A stretch of DNA of 7,438 nucleotides from Candidatus Bathyarchaeota archaeon (GCA_030669695.1 DAOVDC010000033.1:1-7438), one strand, 5' to 3'. Counted from the first letter of the stretch, positions 1 through 6,209 are shown. Notes: a model not told the origin generated them from the letters alone. Made by a program: numbers and translations.

Positions 1-360
1 ATAATAGACTCCCCGCCAGGAACTTCCTGTCCAGTAATAGAATCGGTTTATGAAAGCGATTTCTGCGTCCTCGTAACTGAACCTACGCCATTTGGTTTAC
101 ACGACCTGAAAATAACGGTTCAGGTTATGAAGGAGATGAAAGTCCCTTGTGGCGTTGTTGTAAACCGTGCGGGAATTGGCGACAGAAAACTCTATGACTA
201 CTGCAAAGACGCAGGCGTCTCCATCCTGCTTGAGATTCCGTTTCAAAGAAGGATAGCGGAGCTGTATTCCCGGGGTGTTCCGTTCAGTTTGGAAATGCCA
301 GAGTGGAGGATCAAATTTCAGACGCTTTTTGAAGAAATAAAGAAGCGGGTGAGCAAGTGA
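1..360 (+). CDS. MinD/Mrp-type P-loop ATPase of the ferredoxin-containing class, C-terminal part (5' end outside window)
   Basis: The frame is open from base 1 to a TGA at 358-360 and gives 119 residues with no start needed, so the gene begins upstream. The fragment opens on the Walker B strand and its loop (IIDSPPGTSCPV). It continues with the MinD-fold elements VLVTEPTPFGLHDL and VVVNRAGIGD, and then a nucleotide-base region around EIPFQRRIAELYSRG. These match the C-terminal half of COG1149, MinD superfamily ATPases carrying an inserted ferredoxin domain. The ferredoxin insertion itself would lie in the missing part, so its presence is inferred from the paralogue that follows. The next gene overlaps this one by 4 bp (GTGA), so the two ATPases are probably translationally coupled and may form a heteromeric complex. 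Family-level assignment is strong; the exact role (Fe-S cluster or metallocofactor handling) is inferred. Confidence 0.88.
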   Translation: MIDSPPGTSCPVIESVYESDFCVLVTEPTPFGLHDLKITVQVMKEMKVPCGVVVNRAGIGDRKLYDYCKDAGVSILLEIPFQRRIAELYSRGVPFSLEMPEWRIKFQTLFEEIKKRVSK

Positions 361-1226
361 AGCAAGTAACCGTGTTGAGCGGAAAGGGAGGCACAGGAAA
401 AACCACAATCACTGCTTCTTTCGCAGCGTTGGCCCATAACATTGTGGTCGCAGACTGCGATGTGGATGCCCCTGACCTCCATCTACTCTTACATCCCAAA
501 ATAGTGGAAACACAGGAGTTCAGAGGCTTCAAATTAGCTGTGATAGATAAGACTAAATGCATCGAGTGTGGCTTATGCAGAGACGCTTGCAGATTTGACG
601 CGATAAAGGATGTTTTTGAAGTAGACACTGTCTTGTGTGAAGGATGTGGCGTGTGTGTTGTCGTTTGCCCGGAAAAAGCGATAAATCTCAAGGAGAGAAT
701 CTCTGGACATGCTTTCATTTCGAAAACTAAGTATGGTACAATGTCTCATGCAAGACTAAAACCTAGCGAAGCAACCTCAGGTAAACTCGTCACCTTGGTG
801 AGACAAAACGCGAGCCAAATCGCTGAGAAAGAGAATTGTGAACTAGTTCTAATCGATGGTCCGCCCGGTATCGGTTGTCCTGTAATAGCTTCCGTCACCG
901 GAGTGGATATTGGACTTGTGGTCACAGAACCAACCCTATCAGGGATTCACGATCTCGAGAGAGCATTGCAGCTACTCAACCATTTTCACATACAACCGCT
1001 CGTATGCATAAATATGTATGATATAAACAGGAGAAACACGGAGAAAATAGTGCAGTTTTGCCACGAGAACGGAATGGAAGTCTGTGGGAAAATTCCTTTT
1101 GACCCCATCGTGACTGAAGCTATGGTCGCTGGGAAAACCATTGTTGAATTTTCTCCCCAGAGCACAGTCTCACAAAGGATAGAAATCGTATGGGAGAGAG
1201 TTCTTTCAGCTTTGAAGGAGAAATGA
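357..1226 (+). CDS. MinD superfamily P-loop ATPase with inserted two-cluster ferredoxin domain
   Basis: This 289-residue protein is complete. It has a deviant Walker A, SGKGGTGKTT at residues 8-17 with the signature Lys10 and Lys15. The switch region DCDVDAPD is at 33-40, and Walker B with its loop, LVLIDGPPGIGCPV, is at 163-176. Inserted at about 64-110 is a 2x[4Fe-4S] ferredoxin domain with Cys68/71/74/78 and Cys94/97/100/104, two CxxCxxCxxxC motifs. This is the COG1149 architecture, related to Mrp/NBP35 Fe-S carriers and to the paired MinD-like ATPases of the Desulfovibrio orange-protein complex. The GTG start at 357 overlaps the upstream stop (GTGA) and follows GGTGA at 348-352. It is probably cytoplasmic, using ATP hydrolysis to drive cluster or metallocofactor transfer with the upstream paralogue. 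That role is inferred; the domain identification is seen directly. Confidence 0.93.
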   Translation: MKQVTVLSGKGGTGKTTITASFAALAHNIVVADCDVDAPDLHLLLHPKIVETQEFRGFKLAVIDKTKCIECGLCRDACRFDAIKDVFEVDTVLCEGCGVCVVVCPEKAINLKERISGHAFISKTKYGTMSHARLKPSEATSGKLVTLVRQNASQIAEKENCELVLIDGPPGIGCPVIASVTGVDIGLVVTEPTLSGIHDLERALQLLNHFHIQPLVCINMYDINRRNTEKIVQFCHENGMEVCGKIPFDPIVTEAMVAGKTIVEFSPQSTVSQRIEIVWERVLSALKEK

Positions 1227-1232
1227 GCTGGC

Positions 1233-2246
1233 TTGTCCACAGTTTACGGTCCTGTTCCGTCTTGGCGTTTTGGGCGTTCTCTCGGAATAGATGTCATTAT
1301 GGCGCCAAAGATGTGTACCTTCAACTGCATTTACTGTCAACTAGGTAAGACGTTGGTTAAGATATCGGACCCAAGTGAGGTTGAAGGCTACGTAAGCGTG
1401 GAGGCTGTAGAGAAGCATCTGAAGAGATACGTGGATGAAGTGGATTTGAGCAGCATTGATGTAATCACTTTTAGCGGTAGCGGTGAGCCTACGTTGAATC
1501 CCGATCTTGGCAAGATCGTTGACCAAGTGAGGCAGTTAATCGGTGAGGAGATTCCAATAGTCCTTCTCACAAATTCTTCGCTTTTTTATAAAGCGGATGT
1601 TAGAGAAAACGTGGCCAAATTTGATGTGGTTGTTGCCAAATTTGATGCGGGAGATGAGAAGGCCTACAGGACAATCAATAGACCCGCAAGAGGGATGCCT
1701 AACCTAGAAAAAATCAAAGAATCGATTAAAAAACTCAAGGGGGAGATGAGTGGAAAACTCATGATTCAAACGATGTTTTTACACACAACCTTCGGCTTCA
1801 CCAACTGTGAAGGAGACAACCTGAAGAACTTGATGAACACGCTAATCGACGTCGAACCCGACGTGATTCAGATAGATACACCCTATCGTCCTGGCGGGGA
1901 GAAACTTGTGAAACCGGCTTCAGTTGATGAGCTGAAGGTCATCGCAAGAAAGTTTGAAGATTATTTTGCAGAAGAGGGGAGACGTGGTAATCTGTGGGTT
2001 TTTGGAGTACATGACATGCGTGGGAAAAAAGTTTCTTGGAGAAAACATGCATCTATACCTGATGAAATTATGGAATCGTTTAAAAGAAGACCTTATAGAG
2101 CTGTTGATATAGCTGATAGCTTGGGCATCTCCTACAAGGAGACTATGGAAAACCTCAGAGAACTTCTTCGCAGAGGTCTTATAGTGGAGAAAACCTCTAA
2201 TGGAGAGAAGTACTATCGACCATCTAGCCAATCGCAATCAGGATGA
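1233..2246 (+). CDS. Radical SAM protein of the COG0731-like group with C-terminal winged helix
   Basis: This 337-residue protein begins with TTG, 6 nt after the ATPase stop. No other in-frame start precedes the conserved N-terminus YGPVPSWRFGRSLGID, so TTG is the only reasonable choice. An ATG at 1223 is out of frame. A GAAGGAG at 1214-1220 lies 12 nt upstream, a little far. The radical SAM cluster motif CTFNCIYC (Cys28, Cys32, Cys35) would bind the [4Fe-4S] that cleaves SAM. The SAM-binding GSGEPTLNPD follows at about 82-91, then VLLTNSS and KFDAGDEKAYRTINRP. Residues about 275-330 look like a winged helix (DIADSLGISYKETMENLREL). It falls in the group annotated as COG0731, but the ligands of the second cluster of archaeal wyosine synthase Taw1 are not apparent, so I do not call it Taw1. 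Its substrate is unknown. Its place behind two ferredoxin-ATPases suggests cofactor or Fe-S chemistry. Confidence 0.87.
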   Translation: MSTVYGPVPSWRFGRSLGIDVIMAPKMCTFNCIYCQLGKTLVKISDPSEVEGYVSVEAVEKHLKRYVDEVDLSSIDVITFSGSGEPTLNPDLGKIVDQVRQLIGEEIPIVLLTNSSLFYKADVRENVAKFDVVVAKFDAGDEKAYRTINRPARGMPNLEKIKESIKKLKGEMSGKLMIQTMFLHTTFGFTNCEGDNLKNLMNTLIDVEPDVIQIDTPYRPGGEKLVKPASVDELKVIARKFEDYFAEEGRRGNLWVFGVHDMRGKKVSWRKHASIPDEIMESFKRRPYRAVDIADSLGISYKETMENLRELLRRGLIVEKTSNGEKYYRPSSQSQSG

Positions 2247-2255
2247 CAGACTAAT

Positions 2256-2554
2256 ATGGATGCTACAACTATACTAATTTTATTTGTTTTTCAATTCATT
2301 TCAGCAGCTTATGGAGCTGTTGTTGGTAGTGGTGAATCACTAATTGTTCCTGTGCTTGTCAACTTGGGTTAAACGAAAAACTTGTTAATTTTAAAATCGC
2401 TGTTCGTCTTGCAATTGTTGGGATACTTGGTTTTGTATTGGATTTGTTATTATATTTCGATATTAATGAACTTATGTTGAAGTATGTAATAGCGGGCATT
2501 TCTCTTGTGATGCCTGGTGTTATCATTTTTAAAATGCATGCATCCAGCCTATGA
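2256..2554 (+). pseudogene. Decayed TauE/SafE-family membrane permease, N-terminal half only, frameshifted
   Basis: Starting 10 nt after the radical SAM stop, ATG at 2256 opens 38 codons ending at TAA 2370-2372. The peptide is a hydrophobic segment followed by SAAYGAVVGSGESLIVPVLV, the glycine-rich first-helix signature of TauE/SafE (COG0730) anion/sulfite exporters. The homology resumes in another frame from about 2375 to TGA 2552-2554: LVNFKIAVRLAIVGILGF and later ELMLKYVIAGISLVMPGV, which match the third and fourth transmembrane segments of the first half. The loop and helix normally between VPVLVNLG and LVNFK (roughly 25 residues) are missing, and the whole second half of this roughly 250-residue family is absent. 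The remnant therefore carries an internal deletion, a frameshift and a 3' truncation. Membrane transport is the ancestral role and activity is not expected. The family call is from recognisable motifs, not a search. Confidence 0.72.
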
Positions 2555-2687
2555 GACTTCTTTCTAGGGCTCCTAACATGAAACGGGTGGACCTCACCAG
2601 TACCAGTCGGTCTCTCTCCTTGATCTTCTCTAATTTCTCTATTTGCTTCAAGATTTTCTCAGAACTCCGAATCCTCCTTTCACTCAA
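2529..2687 (-). pseudogene. N-terminal fragment of a DUF2153-like archaeal protein, truncated at a deletion joint
   Basis: On the minus strand a TTG at 2687-2685 follows GAGG with 8 nt spacing and opens 52 codons to TAA at 2531-2529. The peptide is charged and helical: KILKQIEKLEKIKERDRLVL, then RSTRFMLGALERSLIGWM, then HAF and stop. The pattern of a coiled-coil-like helix, DRL, (V/A)-x-TRFM and RSL-x-GW resembles the start of the small archaeal DUF2153 family, which is normally more than twice this length. The recognisable part ends at GWM, exactly where the opposite-strand TauE/SafE remnant also ends (about 2534-2546). The last three residues and the stop are read from TauE sequence. It may still be translated as a short peptide, because its start and RBS look intact. 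The family name is from memory and moderately uncertain; the truncation geometry is seen in the sequence. Confidence 0.55.
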
Positions 2688-2896
2688 CCGCTATACCTCA
2701 TTCGCTAACCAGAACTATGAAAGAGCCCTAATATTGCTTTCTCATAAACAATACTCGGACGGAGTACTGAACATTTTCGTTTTCTATCGCAATCTATTTC
2801 TAGTCCATGAAACATTTAGAATTTTGTGAATCTATTGATGCAAGAAATTAGTTCAACTGAATTAACCGTAGATTTAACTGTGCATGGTGCGTGGTT

Positions 2897-3880
2897 TTAT
2901 TCTATTATTTCTCTAAGAGAAGATAAAAAGGCATCGTTCTCTTCCTTTGTGCCTATGGACACCCTTATAAACTCAGGGGATAGTTGACCCGAGAGATCGG
3001 AGACTGTTACCCCTAGCTTTTTAAGCTTTCTTGAGGTGTATGGTACATTAGTGGACATTAACAAAAAGTTGGTGTTACTCGGATAGACCCTAACTCCGAT
3101 TTGAGAAGCCTGCCTTCTTACCCTTTCCCTCTCTTCTATAACCCGTTTTACGTTTTTCTTCACGTATTTGGTGTCTCTTAGAGCCTCTATAGTCGCGTAT
3201 ATACTTGATCTTGAAAGCGGGAAGGGAAGAGTCAGATCGGAAAACTTTCCCGCGATGTTTTTTCCAGCGATCATGTAGCCTATCCTCAACCCAGCTAAAC
3301 CAAAGGCTTTACTCATGGTTCTTGTAACCGCGAGATTTACATGATCTTTTACCATATCAGCGACACTGAAATTACAGAATTCGTAATACGCTTCATCTAT
3401 CAGCAGAACACCATTCACACTTCTAGAAAGAGCATTCACAGATTGCCTATCGAGAAGAAGCCTTCCAGTTGGGTTGTTCGGGTTGTCTATGAATACTAAA
3501 GATGCATCTTTAATTTCCTGAATAAGAGGTGGGATAGATAAGGTAAAGTCGGGTTCGCTTATTTTTACCTTCAATACCTTCGCTGCCAGGCATTTTGCCA
3601 TACGCGTAATTACTGGTAAGGTTGGATCGATAATTACTGTTTTTCCCTCTTTTGAAAAGAGATGAAACATCTGCATTATGAGCAAGTCCGATCCAGGGCT
3701 CACTAAGATAGATTCTCGGCTTACGTTTGAATAAACAGACAGCATTCTTCTTAGCTCGTCTCTGTCTTCTGTGCTTGGGTATCTGTTTAAACTGGTCAAC
3801 CCCTTTCTTGCCGCTTCGACTATTCTCGTTGGAGGGGGATACGGAATCTCGTTTCTGCTTAGCTCTATAATCTTCTTCAA
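2897..3880 (-). CDS. HisC-like class I/II PLP-dependent aminotransferase
   Basis: The protein has 327 residues from the TTG at 3880. It is the second gene of the minus operon. Fold-type I aminotransferase landmarks are present in order: SRNE near the N-terminus (Asn10), DNPNNPTG at 132-139, DEAYYEF at 162-168, and TMSKAFGLAGLRIGY at 188-202, where Lys191 is the Schiff-base lysine. FIRVSIGT comes near the end, with Arg306 as the expected substrate carboxylate ligand. The pattern fits histidinol-phosphate aminotransferase (glutamate to imidazole-acetol phosphate), although CobD/CobC-type threonine-phosphate decarboxylases look similar. It lacks the usual N-terminal PGKP segment of HisC and is slightly short, so I give no symbol. 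I prefer TTG 3880 because GAGGTGA sits 4 nt before it. A TTG at 3895 overlaps the upstream stop (TTGA) and would add five residues, but it has no clear RBS. Confidence 0.85.
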   Translation of the reverse strand: MKKIIELSRNEIPYPPPTRIVEAARKGLTSLNRYPSTEDRDELRRMLSVYSNVSRESILVSPGSDLLIMQMFHLFSKEGKTVIIDPTLPVITRMAKCLAAKVLKVKISEPDFTLSIPPLIQEIKDASLVFIDNPNNPTGRLLLDRQSVNALSRSVNGVLLIDEAYYEFCNFSVADMVKDHVNLAVTRTMSKAFGLAGLRIGYMIAGKNIAGKFSDLTLPFPLSRSSIYATIEALRDTKYVKKNVKRVIEERERVRRQASQIGVRVYPSNTNFLLMSTNVPYTSRKLKKLGVTVSDLSGQLSPEFIRVSIGTKEENDAFLSSLREIIE

Positions 3881-3884
3881 CAGG

Positions 3885-3891
3885 TCACCTC
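3885..3891 (-). promoter_or_regulatory. Shine-Dalgarno GAGGTGA that decides the aminotransferase start
   Basis: The minus strand reads GAGGTGA, then CCTG, then TTG at 3880. This is a seven-base match to the archaeal anti-SD (complement of GGAGGTGAT) with 4 nt spacing, as for the GGTGA before the GTG at 357. It lies just inside the 3' end of the upstream gene's mRNA. It therefore supports the internal TTG over the TTG at 3895, which overlaps the preceding stop codon. Confidence 0.6.
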
Positions 3892-4998
3892 TCAAAGTGC
3901 TTTCATCAACACTTCTTCGTTATAACCTGTCACTACTTTGATGTAGCCGTTTAGCATTTCATCAACTTTTAAGTCGCCTGTATCGACTCTAAGGCATCTT
4001 AGTTTTCTTATTTTGCTTCTCGTACCTACCACGGTTATGTTTTCTTTTCCCACCAATTTTATCACCTCAGGCGTGAATTGGAGGTTTCCCCTACCGAAGA
4101 TGAAACCTTGACCTCCTATAGGCGATACGACGATTTTCGCTTTGGCAAAGTTTCTTAACAGGTTTAATGTTCCTTTTTCATTCAAATCCTTTCCTACCAG
4201 TTTTCCGTTATAAACAGCATCTATGCCAAGTAGTGTCTTTTCAACCTTAAGTTCATCCATTATGGCCTTCGTTGTTGTTCCGGGTCCAAACAGGTATAAC
4301 GTGTCTCTGTTCATATGCTCTGATATATATGCGGCGATCTCCTTCTTGTTTTTTCTAGTAGACTTGCTGGGACGCGTTGGCTCTTTACCTAACTGTAAAA
4401 GCTGCGTTACCTTAAGCACTTTCAAGTAGCCGTACAGTCTAACATCCAGTTTCCCTTTTCTGAAGGCATCTTCATCTATGTCTAGAACCTCCCCTTCGAC
4501 AAGACTTGTATCTCCTTCGATGAACGCATCCACTATCTCTGCAGCTGCTCTTGCGTTCACTGCAAACACTGAGCTAAACATCTTTACACCCGACGGAACC
4601 CCAATAACGGGCTTTTCCAAATGCACCGCATCATAAACGTCTCTTGCGGTTCCGTCGCCTCCAACAAAAACCAGCAAGTCAGCGTTTTTTTCTAGCATTT
4701 CTTTCGCAATTCTTTTAGTGTCATCACCTGATGTTAATTTATTGTTGAATGACCCTATTACAGAAAATCGAACCTCAAAATCCTTGACGATGTTTTCACC
4801 CATCTCCTGAGGTGCGACAAATACGTGTAAATCGTCTTTATTTTTTACATAGGACAAAAACTGTCTCGCCCTTTCCGGCGTAACTGGCTTGGCACCTAAC
4901 TTCACGGCTTCCTTATGCATCCTTCCATCGGTTCCTTTAAGTCCAACGGCGCCTCCCATCCCCGCTATAGGGTTCACTATAAAACCTATCCGTTTCAT
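3892..4998 (-). CDS. COG3199-type NAD kinase-like protein (predicted ATP- or polyphosphate-dependent NAD kinase)
   Basis: The 368-residue protein starts at ATG 4998. The N-terminus KRIGFIVNPIAGMGG is the first strand and glycine loop of the NAD/diacylglycerol kinase fold. LLVFVGGDGTARD (108-120) carries the diagnostic GGDGT at 113-117. GVPSGVKMFSSVFAV (133-147) and GPGTTTKAIMDEL (238-250) are typical of the COG3199/AcoX-like branch, as is VSPIGGQGFIFGRGN (291-305). Length agrees with that branch, which is longer than standard NadK. The likely reaction is phosphorylation of NAD to NADP in the cytoplasm. The family also contains members of uncertain substrate, so the activity is inferred. The stop overlaps the first possible start of the aminotransferase by 4 bp (TTGA), which indicates an operon. 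A TATA-like element lies just upstream, with only weak SD similarity (GATGATG), so the leader is probably short. Confidence 0.86.
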   Translation of the reverse strand: MKRIGFIVNPIAGMGGAVGLKGTDGRMHKEAVKLGAKPVTPERARQFLSYVKNKDDLHVFVAPQEMGENIVKDFEVRFSVIGSFNNKLTSGDDTKRIAKEMLEKNADLLVFVGGDGTARDVYDAVHLEKPVIGVPSGVKMFSSVFAVNARAAAEIVDAFIEGDTSLVEGEVLDIDEDAFRKGKLDVRLYGYLKVLKVTQLLQLGKEPTRPSKSTRKNKKEIAAYISEHMNRDTLYLFGPGTTTKAIMDELKVEKTLLGIDAVYNGKLVGKDLNEKGTLNLLRNFAKAKIVVSPIGGQGFIFGRGNLQFTPEVIKLVGKENITVVGTRSKIRKLRCLRVDTGDLKVDEMLNGYIKVVTGYNEEVLMKAL

Positions 4999-5027
4999 CT
5001 CGCATCATCTTAATAGTTAACGTAGAA

Positions 5028-5037
5028 TCATATAAGA
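5028..5037 (-). promoter_or_regulatory. Probable TATA-box promoter of the NAD kinase-like/aminotransferase operon
   Basis: The minus strand reads CTTATATGAT centred near 5033, about 35 nt before the ATG at 4998. Placing transcription start about 26 nt downstream of the box gives a leader of under 10 nt. That fits the weak ribosome-binding site. The element is inferred by its match to the archaeal TATA consensus; no transcript evidence is available here. Confidence 0.42.
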
Positions 5038-5073
5038 AGCTTGAACGGAACACGATATTAAACTTAAAACTTC

Positions 5074-5103
5074 AAGAAACCCTCTTTAAGGAAAAGGGTT
5101 CTT
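5074..5103. repeat. Imperfect inverted repeat (hairpin) at the 5' side of the UDG pseudogene
   Basis: The left arm AAGAA-A-CCCT (5074-5083) pairs with the right arm AGGGTTCTT (5095-5103). This gives nine base pairs with one bulged A and an 11-nt AT-rich loop. It lies between the divergent NAD kinase-like operon and the decayed glycosylase gene. It could be an operator or a remnant of the lost gene start. Hairpins of this size also occur by chance, so the function is unknown. Confidence 0.3.
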
Positions 5104-5105
5104 AG

Positions 5106-5601
5106 GGAAGAGAAGAGAGAACTCAGGTCATAATTGGAGAGGGGAATCCCAGCTCAAGGCTGATGCTTATAGCTTAAGCTCTTGGGTATAAGGAACATGA
5201 AGAAGGAAAGATGTTCGTCGGTCCTTCCGGGGAGAAATTGAATAAATTATTAGAACATATGAAAATTTGAAGGAAAGAAATTTACATGACTAACCTAGCA
5301 AAGTTATTCTACCGCATTACAGAAGACCAAAAACCCATGAGATAGAAGCGTGCAGCCAATACTTGGATAAAGAGGTAGAAATAGTGAAAAAAATAACAAC
5401 TCTAGACTGTTTTCCAGCTGAATATATATTCAATAAGTATAAACTAAAGAATGACTTCAATTTCACAAAAATTTGCGGAAAAACATTTTTGTTAAAGATA
5501 GAATAATCTTGCCTTTAATGCATCCTGTCACTCTGCTCAATAATCCAGAGATTGAAAAAGAAATGAAGAAAGACTACAAAAAACTGATGACGCTTTTAGA
5601 T
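5106..5601 (+). pseudogene. Type-4 uracil-DNA glycosylase pseudogene, three stops and two frameshifts
   Basis: Homology to iron-sulfur type-4 (family 4) uracil-DNA glycosylase is spread over three frames. Frame one has RTQVIIGEGNPSSRLMLIA, then TAA 5175-5177 exactly where the catalytic motif GEAPG needs Glu (one base from GAA). It continues with KMFVGPSGEKLNKLLEHMKI, TGA 5268-5270, RKEIYMTNLAKLF and TAG 5343-5345. Frame two (from 5342) has IEACSQYLDKEVEIVKKI to ICGKTFLL. Frame three (from 5494) has ILPLMHPVTLLNNP, the family's HPA-type motif, and ends KKLMTLLD. The N-terminal CxxC cluster ligands and the Cys after NxxK are missing. The gene would have excised uracil from deaminated DNA, and it is clearly dead here. 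Family identity is well supported by ordered motifs, but no alignment was run. Confidence 0.8.
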
Positions 5602-5871
5602 GGATTAATCACTCTTAGCATCATCCTGCTTGGTAATTTCCTCATGTAGTATATGTGCTTCTCATATTCGAGCTCCATCAGTTTCTCAACAACGCTCCAA
5701 TCAGCATCCGCGCCCCTTATCGTGAAATCCCACATTCCTAGTTCCGTCACTTTTCTTATTCTCGAAGCTGTTGATGCTTCCCGCCACGATGATGGGTATG
5801 TAAACCGCGCTTTTCATGGATGCCATAAACTATTCTGCGTTGCCGTTGTAACGGTAAGCAATCAGCTTGAC
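5574..5871 (-). pseudogene. C-terminal remnant of a HisA-like TIM-barrel protein, stop plus frameshift
   Basis: Directly after the Mth938-like stop, the minus strand reads VKLIAYRYNGNAE, TAG at 5832-5830, FMASMKSAVYIPIIVAGSIN and SFE. It then shifts frame near 5762 to RIRKVTELGMWDFTIRGAD and a helical tail WSVVEKLMELEYEKHIYYM. The IPIIVAGSI strand followed by a helix and ELGMWDFTI(R/G)GA is the phosphate-binding beta7-beta8 pattern of ribulose-phosphate-binding TIM barrels such as HisA/ProFAR-isomerase relatives. About 95 codons remain, the N-terminal two-thirds is absent, and the frame stays open to TAG 5576-5574 inside the opposite-strand glycosylase remnant. I cannot name the exact enzyme. 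The single nonsense codon and one frameshift in otherwise readable protein mark it as a fairly recent pseudogene. Confidence 0.6.
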
Positions 5872-6209
5872 TAACACGTAACATGAATAATAGCAGCGAC
5901 TTTTTTTGTTTTGGCAAGTTCGTTAAATTTGTCTCTGATAGCTGGTGTGTCAGCTTCTACTATTTCTATGCCTTTCTTTTCTAAAAAAGTCCTTGCATCA
6001 ACGCTTAGACTTGCCAACCCTGATGTACCCTTTCCAATAACAACTACATCAGGGTTTTCTTTCAATACATATTCAACCTGATCTTTCGTAAAGGTATGGC
6101 CATACTCCCTTTCTCCAACTTTGCCAGAGGGAAGCACATAGATATCGTGGTGATAGGTCTTATCATCTATAGTAATAGACCCGTAAGAGGATGAATTTAT
6201 TTTAGCCAT
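5871..6209 (-). CDS. Mth938-like domain protein (DUF498 family, PF04430)
   Basis: From ATG 6209 this is a 112-residue protein starting MAKINSSSYGSITIDDKTYH, which matches the usual start of the family. Later come HDIYVLPSGKVGEREYGHTF, then PDVVVIGKGTSGLASLSVDA, and the typical C-terminus AAIIHVTC. The single-domain fold is a small alpha/beta sandwich (Mth938 from Methanothermobacter; the human relatives are AAMDC and NDUFAF3). The biochemical role in archaea is not established. ATG 6209 is preferred over an in-frame TTG at 6245 because GGGGAG lies 9 nt before it and the upstream extension has no family similarity. The gene is intact and stands between two stretches of gene debris. Its TAG is followed at once by the TIM-barrel remnant on the same strand, which may once have been co-transcribed. 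Confidence 0.85.
   Translation of the reverse strand: MAKINSSSYGSITIDDKTYHHDIYVLPSGKVGEREYGHTFTKDQVEYVLKENPDVVVIGKGTSGLASLSVDARTFLEKKGIEIVEADTPAIRDKFNELAKTKKVAAIIHVTC

Noticed and set aside
311..718. Minus-strand open frame antisense to the second ATPase (also one at 97-408)
   Set aside because: It lies over clearly coding plus-strand sequence with conserved motifs, and its product is low-complexity with no recognisable domain.
1223..1262. ATG at 1223 as the radical SAM start
   Set aside because: It is out of frame with the YGPVPSW N-terminus; the in-frame TTG at 1233 is the only start before the conserved residues.
2277..2291. T-rich run as an archaeal terminator after the radical SAM gene
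   Set aside because: The T-rich bases encode the hydrophobic first helix of the TauE/SafE remnant, so the composition is explained by coding. Termination here is possible but not supported.
2551..2829. Plus-strand 92-codon open frame
   Set aside because: It starts at the deletion joint and is antisense to the DUF2153-like fragment, and the peptide is Ser/Leu-rich without family features. It is a shadow of the minus-strand remnant.
5171..5180. Perfect palindrome AGCTTAAGCT as an operator
   Set aside because: It falls within the glycosylase reading frame and is created around the nonsense codon, so it is probably incidental.
5653..5874. Plus-strand 73-codon open frame
   Set aside because: It is antisense to the TIM-barrel remnant, whose minus-strand reading is far more protein-like.
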